Assembly (NCBI RefSeq): GCF_000025545.1
Contig: NC_013889.1
Span: 2,039,501-2,103,500 of the forward strand
Direction of reading: 5' to 3'
Length of the DNA: 64,000 nucleotides
Origin: Thioalkalivibrio sp. K90mix
GTDB lineage: Bacteria > Pseudomonadota > Gammaproteobacteria > Ectothiorhodospirales > Ectothiorhodospiraceae
Every line of letters begins with the position of its first letter. The stretch's first letter is position 1. The notes below the pieces were generated by a model. That model ran no database searches. It was not told the origin of the DNA and saw nothing but the letters and a program-made list of their open reading frames with translations. Made by a program: the position numbers and the translations under genes. Of the stretch, positions 9,821 through 18,828 are shown piece by piece.

Positions 9821-9952
9821 TTACCGATTACTGAACAGATACTTGATCAAGGCCGCGACCCCGAGGATCAGCAATACCAGAATCAAGAGTCCAATCCAGC
9901 CGTGGCCGAAGCCAAGACCGGACATCCAGCCAAAACCTTGTTCATGCATCAT
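9821..9952 (-). CDS. 43-residue membrane protein of the copper operon
   Basis: Small protein [20 protein letters not shown] followed by one hydrophobic helix ([20 protein letters not shown]) and a short basic tail. It has a good ribosome site (GGGAGGG, 7 bases upstream) and ends 11 bases before the Cu-ATPase start, so it is likely real although short. The N-terminal Met, His and Gly residues could touch copper; that is only a suggestion. I do not recognise a named family; such small single-helix proteins are often found beside copper ATPases. Confidence 0.7.
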   Translation of the reverse strand: MMHEQGFGWMSGLGFGHGWIGLLILVLLILGVAALIKYLFSNR

Positions 9953-10059
9953 GGTGTAGCCCTCCCGGGACGTTGGTACCAAGGCGGTACGCGAAACGGC
10001 GCACCGCGGGGGCGATCCACGATCGCCCGAAGCCGGGCAAATGCCCGGCCGGGGAGGAC

Positions 10060-10425
10060 TCAAAGAGGCGGGCGCAGATCCGGGGCCGCGCGAGCACCGG
10101 GGCCCATGGCCACGGTTCCCGGAACAGGATGGGACAGCGAAGCGGTGACGGGGGTCGTCAGGAAGGAAGGCAGGGCCGACACCCCGCAGATGCCACAAAC
10201 CGCGCACGGCATCTCGCAGGCCGTGGCTTCGAGCTGAATCGCGGGATCGTCCGAATGCGAGCCGGCAACCTGGTCCGGGCAGTGGGCCTGCGCGGCCATT
10301 CCCGGCCCGGGTTCCCCGTGCAGCATCCCCGCACTGGCAATCGGTGCCGCGACCAGCGCGGCGGCGATCAACAGGGTCAGCAGGTGGTGCAGGGCTCGCG
10401 ACACGGGCAGGCCTCGAAAATGCAT
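10060..10425 (-). CDS. Secreted Cys/His-rich small protein, first gene of the copper operon
   Basis: 121 residues from ATG 10425. A signal peptide is apparent (LHHLLTLLIAAALVAAPIASA, cleavage near residue 32). The mature part has HGEPGPGMAAQAHCPDQ and a cluster CEMPCAVCGICG, i.e. four Cys in a row of short spacings, which suggests metal binding. It resembles DUF2946-type copper-associated proteins in general look, but I cannot assign it. A start at 10464 is possible. Its stop lies 107 bases upstream of the small membrane protein in the same direction. Confidence 0.6.
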   Translation of the reverse strand: MHFRGLPVSRALHHLLTLLIAAALVAAPIASAGMLHGEPGPGMAAQAHCPDQVAGSHSDDPAIQLEATACEMPCAVCGICGVSALPSFLTTPVTASLSHPVPGTVAMGPGARAAPDLRPPL

Positions 10426-10462
10426 TCTGAGTACCAGTCTAGCACCGGCATTCAATGTCCAC

Positions 10463-10476
10463 ATGACACAGATCAA
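10463..10476 (-). promoter_or_regulatory. Possible FNR/Anr-like half-conserved box
   Basis: On the minus strand TTGATCTGTGTCAT, against the FNR consensus TTGAT-N4-ATCAA: the first half is perfect, the second matches 3 of 5. It lies 38-51 bases upstream of the Cys-rich gene start. Weak evidence from one site. Confidence 0.25.
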
Positions 10477-10500
10477 GCCGCGTGATCTTCGCCCGGAACG

Positions 10501-11973
10501 CTACAGCACCGGCGCCAGCAGATAGGCGGCTCGTGCGGCCACACGACGCCACAGCGGCAGGTCATCCACGTCCTGCCGGGTCATCTCGCGCGAGCGGGCG
10601 AAATCCGCCTCGAACATGCGCGCCGTCTCGCGGGCGAAGGCTGGGTCCATCACCAGTGCGGTGACCTCGAAATTCAGCCGGAACGAACGGTTGTCCAGGT
10701 TCACTGTACCCACCGCCGCCCCCATGTCGTCCACCACGAACGCCTTGCCGTGCAGGAAGCCCTCCTGATAGCGGTAGATGCGCACGCCGGCATCCAGCAG
10801 CGGCCCGAGGAAGGCATAGGCCGCATGGGTGGTCAGCGGGTTGTCGGTGACCTCGGGGATCAATATGCGCACGTCGACGCCACTGAGCGCGGCCAGCTTG
10901 AGCATGCCCTGCACGCCCTCGTCCGGCACGAAATACGGGCTGGCAATCCAGATGCGCCGCTCGGCCGCATGGATCGCCTGCTGCATCATCAGACTGGCAG
11001 TCTCGAACTCGTCAGCCGGACCGGAGGGCAGGATCAGCACCGGAACCCCGTCGTCCGCCATGGTCGCCGGCTTCCATTCCAGCTCCGGGATCGCCTCGGT
11101 GGCCCAGTGCCAGTCCTCCAGAAACACCGACTGCAACGCGAGCGCGGACGGCCCCTCGATACGCAGGTGGGTGTCCCGCCACGAACCGATCTTCGGATCG
11201 CGCCCCAGGTACTCGTCGCCCACGTTCAGTCCGCCGACCCAGGCCTGTTCGCCATCGGCCACCACGATCTTGCGATGATTGCGGAAGTTCAGCTGGAAGC
11301 GATTGCCGCGCCCGCGGGTGGAGTGGAAGTGCTGGACCTGGACACCCGCCTCGCGCAGGGTATCCAGGTAGCTCCCGGGCAGGCGGTAGCTGCCGATCTC
11401 GTCGTACAGGAAATAGACCTCGACCCCGTCTTGGGCACGCTCCACCAGCCGCCGCTGGAGTTCCCGCCCCAGGTCATCGTCGCGCACGATGTAAAACTGC
11501 ACCAGCAGGTAGCGCTCAGCCTGCTCGATCCCGCGGAAGATGCTGTCGAAGGTCGCCTCGCCGTCCACCAGCAGTTCGACCTCGTTGCCATGCAGAAACG
11601 GCCAGCGGGCGAGCTGCTGCACCCCGTCCAGATGCTTGCTGGGTTCCGGGACGATGTACTGGTGCGACCACAGCTCCTCGGTCTTCGGCTGCAGTGCCCG
11701 GGCAAGACTCGAGTCCTCGTCGCGGCGCGCGACCACATAGCCGCGAAACTCGCTCGCACCGAAGACCCAGTAGGCCGGAACGGCCACATAGGGCACGGTG
11801 TTCAGCGAGACGATCCACGCCACTGCCCCTTGCGAAGTGCGGGTGGACATCAGCGCATCCAGCGATGACAGGAAACCCAGCAGGTGGAAGCCGATTACGA
11901 CCGCCAGCAGAACGCGCCAGCGCGGGCGCCGGCGCGGCTGCGGGTGGGGATCACCGGACTCGGGTCTGGACAT
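10501..11973 (-). CDS. cls: Cardiolipin synthase (phospholipase D superfamily)
   Basis: Makes cardiolipin from phosphatidylglycerol at the inner membrane. 490 residues with two N-terminal hydrophobic segments (RVLLAVVIGFHLLGFL and AWIVSLNTVPYVAVPAYWVF) and two HKD catalytic motifs: NHRKIVVADGEQAWVGG (residues ~250-266) and HGKAFVVDDMGAAVGTVN (residues ~410-427). Length and layout fit ClsA-type enzymes. The basic, Pro/Arg-rich first 20 residues are unusual. It follows metZ by 27 bases on the same strand but has no functional link to it. Confidence 0.92.
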   Translation of the reverse strand: MSRPESGDPHPQPRRRPRWRVLLAVVIGFHLLGFLSSLDALMSTRTSQGAVAWIVSLNTVPYVAVPAYWVFGASEFRGYVVARRDEDSSLARALQPKTEELWSHQYIVPEPSKHLDGVQQLARWPFLHGNEVELLVDGEATFDSIFRGIEQAERYLLVQFYIVRDDDLGRELQRRLVERAQDGVEVYFLYDEIGSYRLPGSYLDTLREAGVQVQHFHSTRGRGNRFQLNFRNHRKIVVADGEQAWVGGLNVGDEYLGRDPKIGSWRDTHLRIEGPSALALQSVFLEDWHWATEAIPELEWKPATMADDGVPVLILPSGPADEFETASLMMQQAIHAAERRIWIASPYFVPDEGVQGMLKLAALSGVDVRILIPEVTDNPLTTHAAYAFLGPLLDAGVRIYRYQEGFLHGKAFVVDDMGAAVGTVNLDNRSFRLNFEVTALVMDPAFARETARMFEADFARSREMTRQDVDDLPLWRRVAARAAYLLAPVL

Positions 11974-12000
11974 ATCCGTGCGGCCAACCCGGCGCCGGCG

Positions 12001-13191
12001 TCAGAGCGCGTCGAGCCCGCGGGCCAGGTCGCGCTGGATATCGGCGACGGACTCCAGTCCTACGGCGACACGCACCATGGCCTCGGTAATGCCCTGTGCC
12101 TCGCGCTTGTCCGGGTCCACGCGGCCGTGGGTGGTGGTCGCCGGATGGGTGATGGTGGTCTTGGCATCGCCCAGGTTGGCCGTGATCGACAGGAACTGCG
12201 TGGCGTCGATCACCGACCAGGCAGCCTCGCGCCCACCGGCGACCTCGAAGCTCAGCACCCCGCCGAAACCGCTTTGCTGCTGCTTCGCGATTGCGTGCTG
12301 GGGGTGATCCGGCAGACCCGGGTAATGCACCGCCGTGACCTTCGGGTGGGCCTGCAGCCACTGCGCCAGGGCCAGCGCATTGTCACTGTGCGCGCGCATC
12401 CGCAGGGCCAGGGTCTCCAGGCCCTTCAGGAAGACCCAGGCGTTGAACGGCGAGAGCGTGGGGCCAGCCGTGCGCAGGAAGCCGTAGACCTCCTCGCCCA
12501 CACGCTCGGCGTCGCCCACGACCGCGCCGCCCAGGCAGCGGCCCTGGCCGTCGAGGAACTTGGTTGCCGAGTGGATGATGATGTCGGCGCCCAGATCCAG
12601 CGGGCGTTGCAGGGCCGGCGTGCAGAAACAGTTGTCCACCGCCAGCACTACGTCGTGGCGATGCGCGATGTCCGCCAGCGCGCGGATATCCACCACCTCG
12701 CCCAGCGGGTTGGACGGCGTCTCGCAGAAATACAGCCGGGTGTTCGGCTGGGTCGCGGCCTCCCAGGCCTCGAGGTTCGACAGCTCGACGTAGGTGACCT
12801 CCACGCCGAAACGCCCGAGGTAGTTGTTGAACAACACGGTGGTGGTGCCGAACACCGAGCGGGAGCAGACCACGTGATCGCCGGCCTTCAGCAGGCCCAT
12901 CATGGTGGCGAGGATCGCGGACATCCCGGAGGCGGTGGCAACACAGGCCTCACCCCCTTCCAGCGCCGCCAGGCGGTCCTGGAAGGTACGCACGGTCGGG
13001 TTGGTGAAGCGCGAGTAGATGTTGCCCGGGCTCTCGCCACCGAAGCGCGCCGCGGCCTCCGCGGCCGAGCCGAACACGAAGCTCGAGGTCGGGAAGATCG
13101 CCTCGGAGTGCTCGCCCTCGGGCGTGCGCTGGTAGCCGTGCCGGATGGCCACGGTCTGCGGGTCGTATTCGCTGGGGTCGAAGTCGGTCAT
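12001..13191 (-). CDS. metZ: O-succinylhomoserine sulfhydrylase
   Basis: PLP enzyme that makes homocysteine directly from O-succinylhomoserine and sulfide in methionine synthesis. 396 residues of the Cys/Met metabolism family: the PLP lysine is in HSATKFLDGQGRCLGGAV, with TASGMSAILATMMGLLKAGD near residue 90 and VDNCFCTPALQRPLDLGADI before it. The GQGRCLGG sequence after the lysine is what I associate with MetZ rather than MetB or MetC. Direct use of sulfide fits a sulfur-rich lifestyle. Start ATG 13191 is preceded by GAGAAA. Confidence 0.9.
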   Translation of the reverse strand: MTDFDPSEYDPQTVAIRHGYQRTPEGEHSEAIFPTSSFVFGSAAEAAARFGGESPGNIYSRFTNPTVRTFQDRLAALEGGEACVATASGMSAILATMMGLLKAGDHVVCSRSVFGTTTVLFNNYLGRFGVEVTYVELSNLEAWEAATQPNTRLYFCETPSNPLGEVVDIRALADIAHRHDVVLAVDNCFCTPALQRPLDLGADIIIHSATKFLDGQGRCLGGAVVGDAERVGEEVYGFLRTAGPTLSPFNAWVFLKGLETLALRMRAHSDNALALAQWLQAHPKVTAVHYPGLPDHPQHAIAKQQQSGFGGVLSFEVAGGREAAWSVIDATQFLSITANLGDAKTTITHPATTTHGRVDPDKREAQGITEAMVRVAVGLESVADIQRDLARGLDAL

Positions 13192-13243
13192 CGGGTTTCT
13201 CGAAGCGCGGATTGCAGACCCGACAGTGTACCCGGCGCGGCGC

Positions 13244-14347
13244 TCAGTTTCCGGGCTGCAGCCGGTCGGCCACGCGGGTCAGCAGCTCGTAGCTGATCGT
13301 CCCCGCTGCGCGCGCGACGCGTTCCACGGGAAGGCCTTCCCCCCACAGGGTCACGCGGTCCCCGACCTGCGCCGCGGGCACCCCGGACAGGTCCACCGCC
13401 AGCATGTCCATGGAGACGCGCCCGATCAAAGGGCAAAGCTCCCCGTTCACCAGGACCGGCGTGCCCGACGGGGCATGGCGCGGGTACCCATCGGCATATC
13501 CCATCGCCACAATCCCGACACGCCCGGGCGCATCGGCGGTCCAGGTCGCGCCATAGCCGACGGTACTGCCGGGTGCGAGCGGCTGGGTGGCAATGATCGG
13601 GGCCTGCACGGTCATCGCTGGACGCAGGTCGCCATCCGGACCCTCCGGCAGATGCTCGGCGGGTACCGAGGCCGGATGCGCACCGTAGAGCATGATTCCG
13701 GGGCGGCCCCAGTACTCGCCCGCCGCCGCCCCGCCGCGACCCCAGCCGGCAAACAGGGCCGCCGAGTTGGCCACGCTGCGGTGTCCCGGAAACGCCGCCA
13801 CCGTCGTAGCGAAGGCGTCCAGCTGGCGGGCATTTTGTGGGTGCTCCGGCTCGTCGGCACAGGCCATATGGGTCATCCAGTGCAATCCGCCCTGCCCGTG
13901 ACCGGCAGCCTGCAATCGCGTGGCGACCTTCGGCGCCTGCGCTGGCTCGAAACCCAACCGGTTCATCCCGGTATTCAGTTTGATCCAGACGACGGGGAGC
14001 ACGACGCTGGCGGCCTCGAGATGATCGAGTTGTGCCGAATGGTGCAGGACGGGCTGGAGGTCAAACTCGGTGCAGGCATGCACCTCAGAAAGGTCGCGCG
14101 GGCCCTGCAGCACCAGCAACGCGCCCTCGAAACCGGCCGCGCGCAGGGCCCGCGCCTCACAGACTTGAGAAACGGCCAGCCCGTCACTATCGTCGGCCAG
14201 TGCCTGGGCTGCCCATAGCAGACCGTGACCGTAGCCTTCTGCCTTGATCACCGACCACATGGGAACAGCGGGTGCAAGGCGCCGTGCCACGGACAGGTTG
14301 TGCCGCAGGGCCTCGGGATGAAGCTGGATGCTGGCCGCGCGCCTCAC
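13244..14347 (-). CDS. alr: Alanine racemase
   Basis: Converts L-alanine to D-alanine for peptidoglycan, using PLP. The catalytic lysine is in WSVIKAEGYGHGL (near residue 36 of this model) and the second-half catalytic tyrosine in GSTVGYGATWTADAPGRVGI; SMDMLAVDLSG is also conserved. I chose GTG 14347 (367 residues, GAGGCGAC upstream) because the protein then begins just before the usual first strand; an ATG at 14452 would add 35 residues and overlap dnaB. The gene follows dnaB as in many gammaproteobacteria. A D-amino acid transaminase is also encoded at 50506. Confidence 0.93.
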   Translation of the reverse strand: MRRAASIQLHPEALRHNLSVARRLAPAVPMWSVIKAEGYGHGLLWAAQALADDSDGLAVSQVCEARALRAAGFEGALLVLQGPRDLSEVHACTEFDLQPVLHHSAQLDHLEAASVVLPVVWIKLNTGMNRLGFEPAQAPKVATRLQAAGHGQGGLHWMTHMACADEPEHPQNARQLDAFATTVAAFPGHRSVANSAALFAGWGRGGAAAGEYWGRPGIMLYGAHPASVPAEHLPEGPDGDLRPAMTVQAPIIATQPLAPGSTVGYGATWTADAPGRVGIVAMGYADGYPRHAPSGTPVLVNGELCPLIGRVSMDMLAVDLSGVPAAQVGDRVTLWGEGLPVERVARAAGTISYELLTRVADRLQPGN

Positions 14348-14417
14348 ACGTCGCCTCGGACCAGGAATCGCAGAACATGGGGCGCTAGCACGAGTGGGTA
14401 CATAGCTCGCTATTCCC

Positions 14418-15803
14418 CTATTGCTCGATCCCGCCGTAGACGTCCGGGGCATAGTTCTCGAAGCGGGTGAACTGTCCGCGGAAGGTCAGGCGCACGGTCC
14501 CGATGGGGCCATTACGCTGCTTGGCGATAATGATCTCGGCCGTGCCCTTGTCGGGGGACTCCTCGTTATAGACCTCGTCGCGGTAGACGAAGGCAATAAT
14601 GTCGGCGTCCTGTTCGATGGCCCCGGACTCGCGCAGGTCGGACATCACCGGGCGCTTGTTCGGGCGCTGCTCCAGCGAGCGGTTGAGCTGCGACAGCGCG
14701 ATCATCGGCACGCTCAGCTCCTTCGCCAGGGCCTTCAGCGAGCGCGAGATGTCCGAGATTTCATTGGCGCGATTCTCGCTGCTACCGGGCGACTGCATCA
14801 GCTGCAGGTAGTCGACCACGATCAGCTTGAGCCCCTTGTGCTCGCGCATCAGGCGGCGCGTACGGGCGCGCAACTCGGTGGGTGACAGCGCCGGGGTGTC
14901 GTCGATGTACAACGGTGCCTCGGAGAGCATCTGCACGGCACTGGTCAGGCGCGGCCAGTCGCCGTCCTCCAGGCGTCCGGAGCGCAGCTTCTGCTGGTTG
15001 ATCCGGCCCATCGAGGACAACAGACGCATCGCCAGCTGCTCGCCGGGCATCTCCATGGAGAAGATCGCGACCGGCTCGGCGTTCTTCATCGCCACGTACT
15101 CGGCGATGTTCATCGCGAACGAGGTCTTGCCCATCGACGGACGCCCGGCGACGATCACCAGATCGCCGGGGTTCAGTCCCGACGTCAGGGCATCCAGATC
15201 CTGATACCCGGTCGCCACACCGGTGATCGGGTTCTGCGTCTCGTAGAGGTATTCGATCTGCTCGACCGCGGCGGTCAGCAGCGGCTTCATGCCGCGGAAG
15301 CCCCGGGCGCCACGCGAACCCTGCTCGGCGATACGGAAGACCTTCTGCTCGGCCTGGTCGAGGAGTTCTTTGGAGTCGCGGCCGTCGGGAACAAACGCCG
15401 AATCCGCGATCTCGGTACCCACCGAGATCAGAGACCGCAGGATGGAGCGCTCGCGGACGATATCTGCGTAGGCCACGATATTCGCGGCACTGGGGGTCTC
15501 CGCCGCCAGGCGGCCCAGATAGGCCATGCCGCCCGCGTCCTCCAGCTCACTGGTGCGCTCGAGCTGCTCGGACACGGTAACCATGTCGAACGGGGCATTG
15601 CGTTCGGCCAGAGAGGCCACCGCCCGGTAGATCAGGCGGTGGTCATGGCGATAGAAGTCTTCATCGGTAATGCGGTCCGCCACCCGATCCCAGGCGGCGT
15701 TATCCAGCATCAGCCCGCCGAGGACCGACTGTTCGGCCTCCTCGGAATGCGGCGGGATGCGCGGATTCGGGGTCATGGGCCGGTTCATGCCCGGGGGCAC
15801 CAT
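14418..15803 (-). CDS. dnaB: Replicative DNA helicase DnaB
   Basis: Hexameric helicase that unwinds DNA at the replication fork. 461 residues: N-terminal DnaG-interacting domain (PPHSEEAEQSVLGGLMLDN onward), linker, then the RecA-like ATPase with Walker A GRPSMGKTSFAMNIA (residues ~210-224), VVDYLQLMQ (Walker B) and DLRESGAIEQDADII. No intein was seen. It lies between rplI and alr, the classical neighbourhood. Confidence 0.97.
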   Translation of the reverse strand: MVPPGMNRPMTPNPRIPPHSEEAEQSVLGGLMLDNAAWDRVADRITDEDFYRHDHRLIYRAVASLAERNAPFDMVTVSEQLERTSELEDAGGMAYLGRLAAETPSAANIVAYADIVRERSILRSLISVGTEIADSAFVPDGRDSKELLDQAEQKVFRIAEQGSRGARGFRGMKPLLTAAVEQIEYLYETQNPITGVATGYQDLDALTSGLNPGDLVIVAGRPSMGKTSFAMNIAEYVAMKNAEPVAIFSMEMPGEQLAMRLLSSMGRINQQKLRSGRLEDGDWPRLTSAVQMLSEAPLYIDDTPALSPTELRARTRRLMREHKGLKLIVVDYLQLMQSPGSSENRANEISDISRSLKALAKELSVPMIALSQLNRSLEQRPNKRPVMSDLRESGAIEQDADIIAFVYRDEVYNEESPDKGTAEIIIAKQRNGPIGTVRLTFRGQFTRFENYAPDVYGGIEQ

Positions 15804-15864
15804 GCGAACCGGCCAGTCTGCCGGGCGTCAGCGACCTGTGGCCACTCTCCCGACATGCGGAGGA

Positions 15865-16314
15865 TCACTCCTCGCCGATGACCACGACGTGGATGTCGAC
15901 ATCCACGTCCGTATGCAGGTGCAGACCGATCTCGAACTCGCCCGTGGTACGCAGCGGGCCTTCCGGCATGCGCACTTCCTTCTTCTCCACCTCGGTGCCC
16001 TTGGCGGTCAGCGCATCGGCGATATCGGCGGGGCCGATGGAGCCGAACAGCTTGCCCTCGCCACCGGACTTGGCGGTGATCTCCAGCACGGTGCCTTCCA
16101 GCTGCGCCTTGCGCGCCTCGGCAGCGGCCAGTGCTTCGGCGGCGGCCTTTTCCAGCTCGGCACGGCGGGCCTCGAACTCGGCAATGTTCTCCGCGGTGGC
16201 GAACTTCGCCTTGCCCTGCGGCAGCAGGTAGTTGCGGGCGAAGCCGGAGCGCACGGTCACGCGGTCACCCAGACCACCCAGGTTATCGATCTTTTCCAGC
16301 AGAATGACTTCCAT
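15865..16314 (-). CDS. rplI: 50S ribosomal protein L9
   Basis: 149-residue large-subunit protein. The N-terminal domain [20 protein letters not shown] with [13 protein letters not shown] is diagnostic; a long Ala/Glu-rich helix (residues ~45-80) joins it to the C-terminal domain. The sequence ends in an acidic tail. It is part of the rpsF-rpsR-DUF2232-rplI group, 68 bases downstream of the DUF2232 gene. Confidence 0.97.
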   Translation of the reverse strand: MEVILLEKIDNLGGLGDRVTVRSGFARNYLLPQGKAKFATAENIAEFEARRAELEKAAAEALAAAEARKAQLEGTVLEITAKSGGEGKLFGSIGPADIADALTAKGTEVEKKEVRMPEGPLRTTGEFEIGLHLHTDVDVDIHVVVIGEE

Positions 16315-16382
16315 CTTCGGTATTCCTGTAACGTTGGGTCAGCCCCAAAAACGAGGCATTCTACACCGGTCGCCGACCGGTC

Positions 16383-17333
16383 TCACGAATTGTTGTCACC
16401 GTCCGGGCCGTCATCACCCGGACCCTTGCGCCCGCCCAGCGCGCCAAGGCGCGAACGGATGTCCGCCCAGGCATCGATCACCCCGATCGTCGCCAGCAAC
16501 AGGAACATCTGCGGCAGGGCCAGCGCCATCAGCACGTACATGCCCACCAGCCAGAAGCTGCTCATGCCCTGGTGATGCGTCAGCGCATGCACCAGTGCAA
16601 TCCCCTGGAGGAAGAACAGCACCCCCAGAATGAACGCCAGCTCGGTCGCCAGCGGAACCGGGCCCAGATGCCCGATCAGCCCCAGCCCGACGGTGACGCC
16701 ACTCATCGCCCGTCCGAACTGGAGCGCCCGGAACTCCTCGCCGAACGCCCCCGGGTTGTACAGAAGTGCCTGCCAGTAGCGCCCGATCAGCAAACTCAGC
16801 GTGAGGCTCAGCAGCACGATCCCGGCAAACAGCCCAGTCAGATAGGGCGCGGCCCGGCGCAATGCGGCTTCCAGCTCCTGAGCCCCGGTATCCGTACCCT
16901 CGACCAGCGGTCCCAGCAGGGCCATGCCCGCCTCGGACCAGGCCGTCTGCAGATCCGGGACCAGGGCATGCACCGCCAGCACGCCGAGCCCGGCGACCAT
17001 CGCACCGGCCTTCAGTGTCATGCGCCAGGACACCGTGCGGCGCAGGACCTCGGCCAGCAATACCACCGGCGCCCACTGCACAAACCCCGCGGCCACGCCT
17101 GCCATCGGCGGGGCCTCCGGGATCAGCACGAACATCGCGGCCCCGAGCACCAGCGCCGACAACGCGGCGACGAGCAGGGCCTGCCCCAGGCCGACACGCA
17201 GGCCGACCAGTGCAATCAGGGCACTGCTGACGATCGCGATCGGCGGCAGGAAGAGCCCCGCAACGCCAAAGCCGGAGACCGCGCCCACGGCGCGGCCCCG
17301 GCTTTTCATCACGAATTCGGCCAGTACACGCAA
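16383..17333 (-). CDS. DUF2232 (YybS-like) membrane protein
   Basis: 316-residue integral membrane protein with about eight hydrophobic segments (for example GVAGLFLPPIAIVSSALIAL, ALLVAALSALVLGAAMFVLI, LFAGIVLLSLTLSLLIGRYW). DUF2232 proteins are found between rpsR and rplI in many gammaproteobacteria, and this is that exact place. The function is unknown; the fold hints at an ECF-transporter S component-like or similar membrane protein. It starts 31 bases after rpsR. Confidence 0.85.
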   Translation of the reverse strand: MRVLAEFVMKSRGRAVGAVSGFGVAGLFLPPIAIVSSALIALVGLRVGLGQALLVAALSALVLGAAMFVLIPEAPPMAGVAAGFVQWAPVVLLAEVLRRTVSWRMTLKAGAMVAGLGVLAVHALVPDLQTAWSEAGMALLGPLVEGTDTGAQELEAALRRAAPYLTGLFAGIVLLSLTLSLLIGRYWQALLYNPGAFGEEFRALQFGRAMSGVTVGLGLIGHLGPVPLATELAFILGVLFFLQGIALVHALTHHQGMSSFWLVGMYVLMALALPQMFLLLATIGVIDAWADIRSRLGALGGRKGPGDDGPDGDNNS

Positions 17334-17364
17334 GGCCGTGCGTCCGGGCGAACCGGAGCGCGGA

Positions 17365-17589
17365 TCAGTGGTTGTCGCTGTACGGCAACAGCGCGAGGTA
17401 GCGCGCGCGCTTCACGGCCGTGGCCAGCTGGCGCTGATACTTCGCGCTGGTACCGGTCACACGGCTCGGCACGATCTTGCCAGTCTCGGTTACAAAACCC
17501 TTCAGCAGGTTCAGGTCCTTGTAATCGATGTAATCGATGCCTTCGGCGGTGAACTTGCAGTACTTGCGACGACGCGGAAAACGGGCCAT
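17365..17589 (-). CDS. rpsR: 30S ribosomal protein S18
   Basis: 74 residues, [20 protein letters not shown] at the start and [20 protein letters not shown] near the end, a complete S18. S18 pairs with S6 on the platform of the small subunit. Only one Cys is present (YCKF). It follows rpsF by 42 bases. Confidence 0.98.
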   Translation of the reverse strand: MARFPRRRKYCKFTAEGIDYIDYKDLNLLKGFVTETGKIVPSRVTGTSAKYQRQLATAVKRARYLALLPYSDNH

Positions 17590-17631
17590 GTCAGATCTCC
17601 TTCAAAAATTCGGTCAACGGGCAGGCGGGAC

Positions 17632-18036
17632 TTACTCGGCGGAGGCCGAGTCGTCGGAGGCGGCCTGGCCACCTTCGTCGTCACGCTCGCGGCGACGGCC
17701 CTTGGCACCTTCCTCTTCCTGGCCCTTGGCCAGCGGGGAGGTCTCGGTGACGGCCTCTTCCATGCGCATGGCCAGGTGGCGCAGCACGGCATCGTTGAAC
17801 CGGAAGGCACTGACCAGTTCTTCCAGCGCCTCTTCCGAGGCCTCGATGTTCATCAGCACGTAGTGGGCCTTGACCAGCTTCTGGATCGGGTAGGCCAGCT
17901 GACGACGGCCCCAGTCTTCCAGACGGTGGATCTTGCCCTCGTGACCTTCGACCAGGCCCTTGTAGCGCTCGATCATCGCCGGGACCTGCTCGCTCTGGTC
18001 CGGGTGGACCAGGAACACAACTTCGTAATGACGCAT
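17632..18036 (-). CDS. rpsF: 30S ribosomal protein S6
   Basis: 134 residues; [20 protein letters not shown] and [18 protein letters not shown] are the S6 hallmarks. A charged C-terminal tail ([20 protein letters not shown]) of about 35 residues is longer than usual; in E. coli the S6 tail is glutamylated, here it has mixed charge. The Shine-Dalgarno sequence AAGGAG sits 7 bases upstream and is partly paired in a leader structure (18045-18085). Confidence 0.97.
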   Translation of the reverse strand: MRHYEVVFLVHPDQSEQVPAMIERYKGLVEGHEGKIHRLEDWGRRQLAYPIQKLVKAHYVLMNIEASEEALEELVSAFRFNDAVLRHLAMRMEEAVTETSPLAKGQEEEGAKGRRRERDDEGGQAASDDSASAE

Positions 18037-18044
18037 TTTCGACT

Positions 18045-18085
18045 CCTTGCGGGTATCAGCCTCCCGTCATCGCGGTGAGGCAAGG
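18045..18085 (-). promoter_or_regulatory. Possible S6:S18 autoregulatory leader before rpsF
   Basis: On the minus strand the rpsF leader can pair CCTTGC (18085-18080) with GCAAGG (18050-18045), which includes the Shine-Dalgarno bases, and GCCTC with GAGGC inside it, topped by CCG/CGG. The ACCG...ACGG core resembles the published S6:S18-binding motif of rpsF leaders, from memory. Repression by the S6:S18 pair is inferred, not shown; the fold was done by eye. Confidence 0.45.
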
Positions 18086-18088
18086 ATT

Positions 18089-18114
18089 CCGTCCGCCGGA
18101 TTACCGGCAGACGG
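18089..18114 (-). other. Strong hairpin upstream of rpsF
   Basis: CCGTCTGCCGG and CCGGCGGACGG form an 11-base-pair stem (one T-G wobble) with a TAAT loop. No T-run follows, so it is not a typical intrinsic terminator for the cytochrome gene upstream; it may be part of the rpsF leader. Confidence 0.5.
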
Positions 18115-18197
18115 AAAGGCGCGATACCTTAAACGAACTGGGCCCCGGCAACAAGCCCGCCACCGCCGGGCAGCGGCGCGGGACCCGGCCTGCGGTT

Positions 18198-18638
18198 TCA
18201 GTCGTCCACCGGCCACTCGTCGTCGGGGATGATGCCGTCGTCGCGCTGCTCGTGCCGCACCCACGCGACAATATCGGCCACATCCTGGTAGTCGAGACCG
18301 GGAACCGGGGGCATGTCGCCGAAGTCCCAGTGGTGCGCGACCACCCCGCGCTCCACGGCCATAAAAAACGTAACGTCAGCGTGATGCGATGGCTCGTAGA
18401 TCCGATGCACCAGCGCCGGTCCCTGTTCCGTACCCCGTGCATCGGAGCCGTGGCACTCCGCGCAGCTTTGCTGAAAACGCTCGCGCCCGAGCTGCGGATC
18501 GCCCAGCAGCTCGACATTGACGCCCTGGATTGGATAGGGCGCCCGCTCCTGCTCCGTCGTATCCGGGGTCTCATCACCACAGCCCGCGAGGACCAGGCTC
18601 AACCCAACGATCGCAGCAGCCAGGACGGACCGGGTCAT
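18198..18638 (-). CDS. Cytochrome c lipoprotein, monoheme
   Basis: 146 residues from ATG 18638. A lipoprotein signal is present (AAAIVGLSLVLAGCGDE), then a single heme-binding CAECH (SCAECHGSDARGT) and a likely axial Met in FGDMPPVPGLDYQDVADIVA, the class I cytochrome c layout. It is expected to be membrane-anchored in the periplasm and to carry electrons. Partner not evident; neighbours are rpsF downstream and a Cys-rich gene upstream. A start at 18770 would add 44 residues without a signal sequence. Confidence 0.85.
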   Translation of the reverse strand: MTRSVLAAAIVGLSLVLAGCGDETPDTTEQERAPYPIQGVNVELLGDPQLGRERFQQSCAECHGSDARGTEQGPALVHRIYEPSHHADVTFFMAVERGVVAHHWDFGDMPPVPGLDYQDVADIVAWVRHEQRDDGIIPDDEWPVDD

Positions 18639-18828
18639 GGTAGTGGTTCGCCCCACCCTGCCCTGGCGTTCAGACGCAGGGTGAAGACGATCCCCGCCGA
18701 GCATATCCGCGTTGTGACCGGTGCCCGTCAGGGAGCGGAGCACGGTGTGGTTTTTCATTGGCATGTTCAATCCCTCTCAGTCGAAAACGAAAACAGATGC
18801 CGGATCGGGCACCGTCGATGCGAAACGC

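Noticed and set aside
18089-18114. Intrinsic terminator for the cytochrome c gene
   Set aside because: The stem is strong, but the sequence after it on the minus strand (AATCCTTGCC) has no T-run, so it is listed only as a hairpin.
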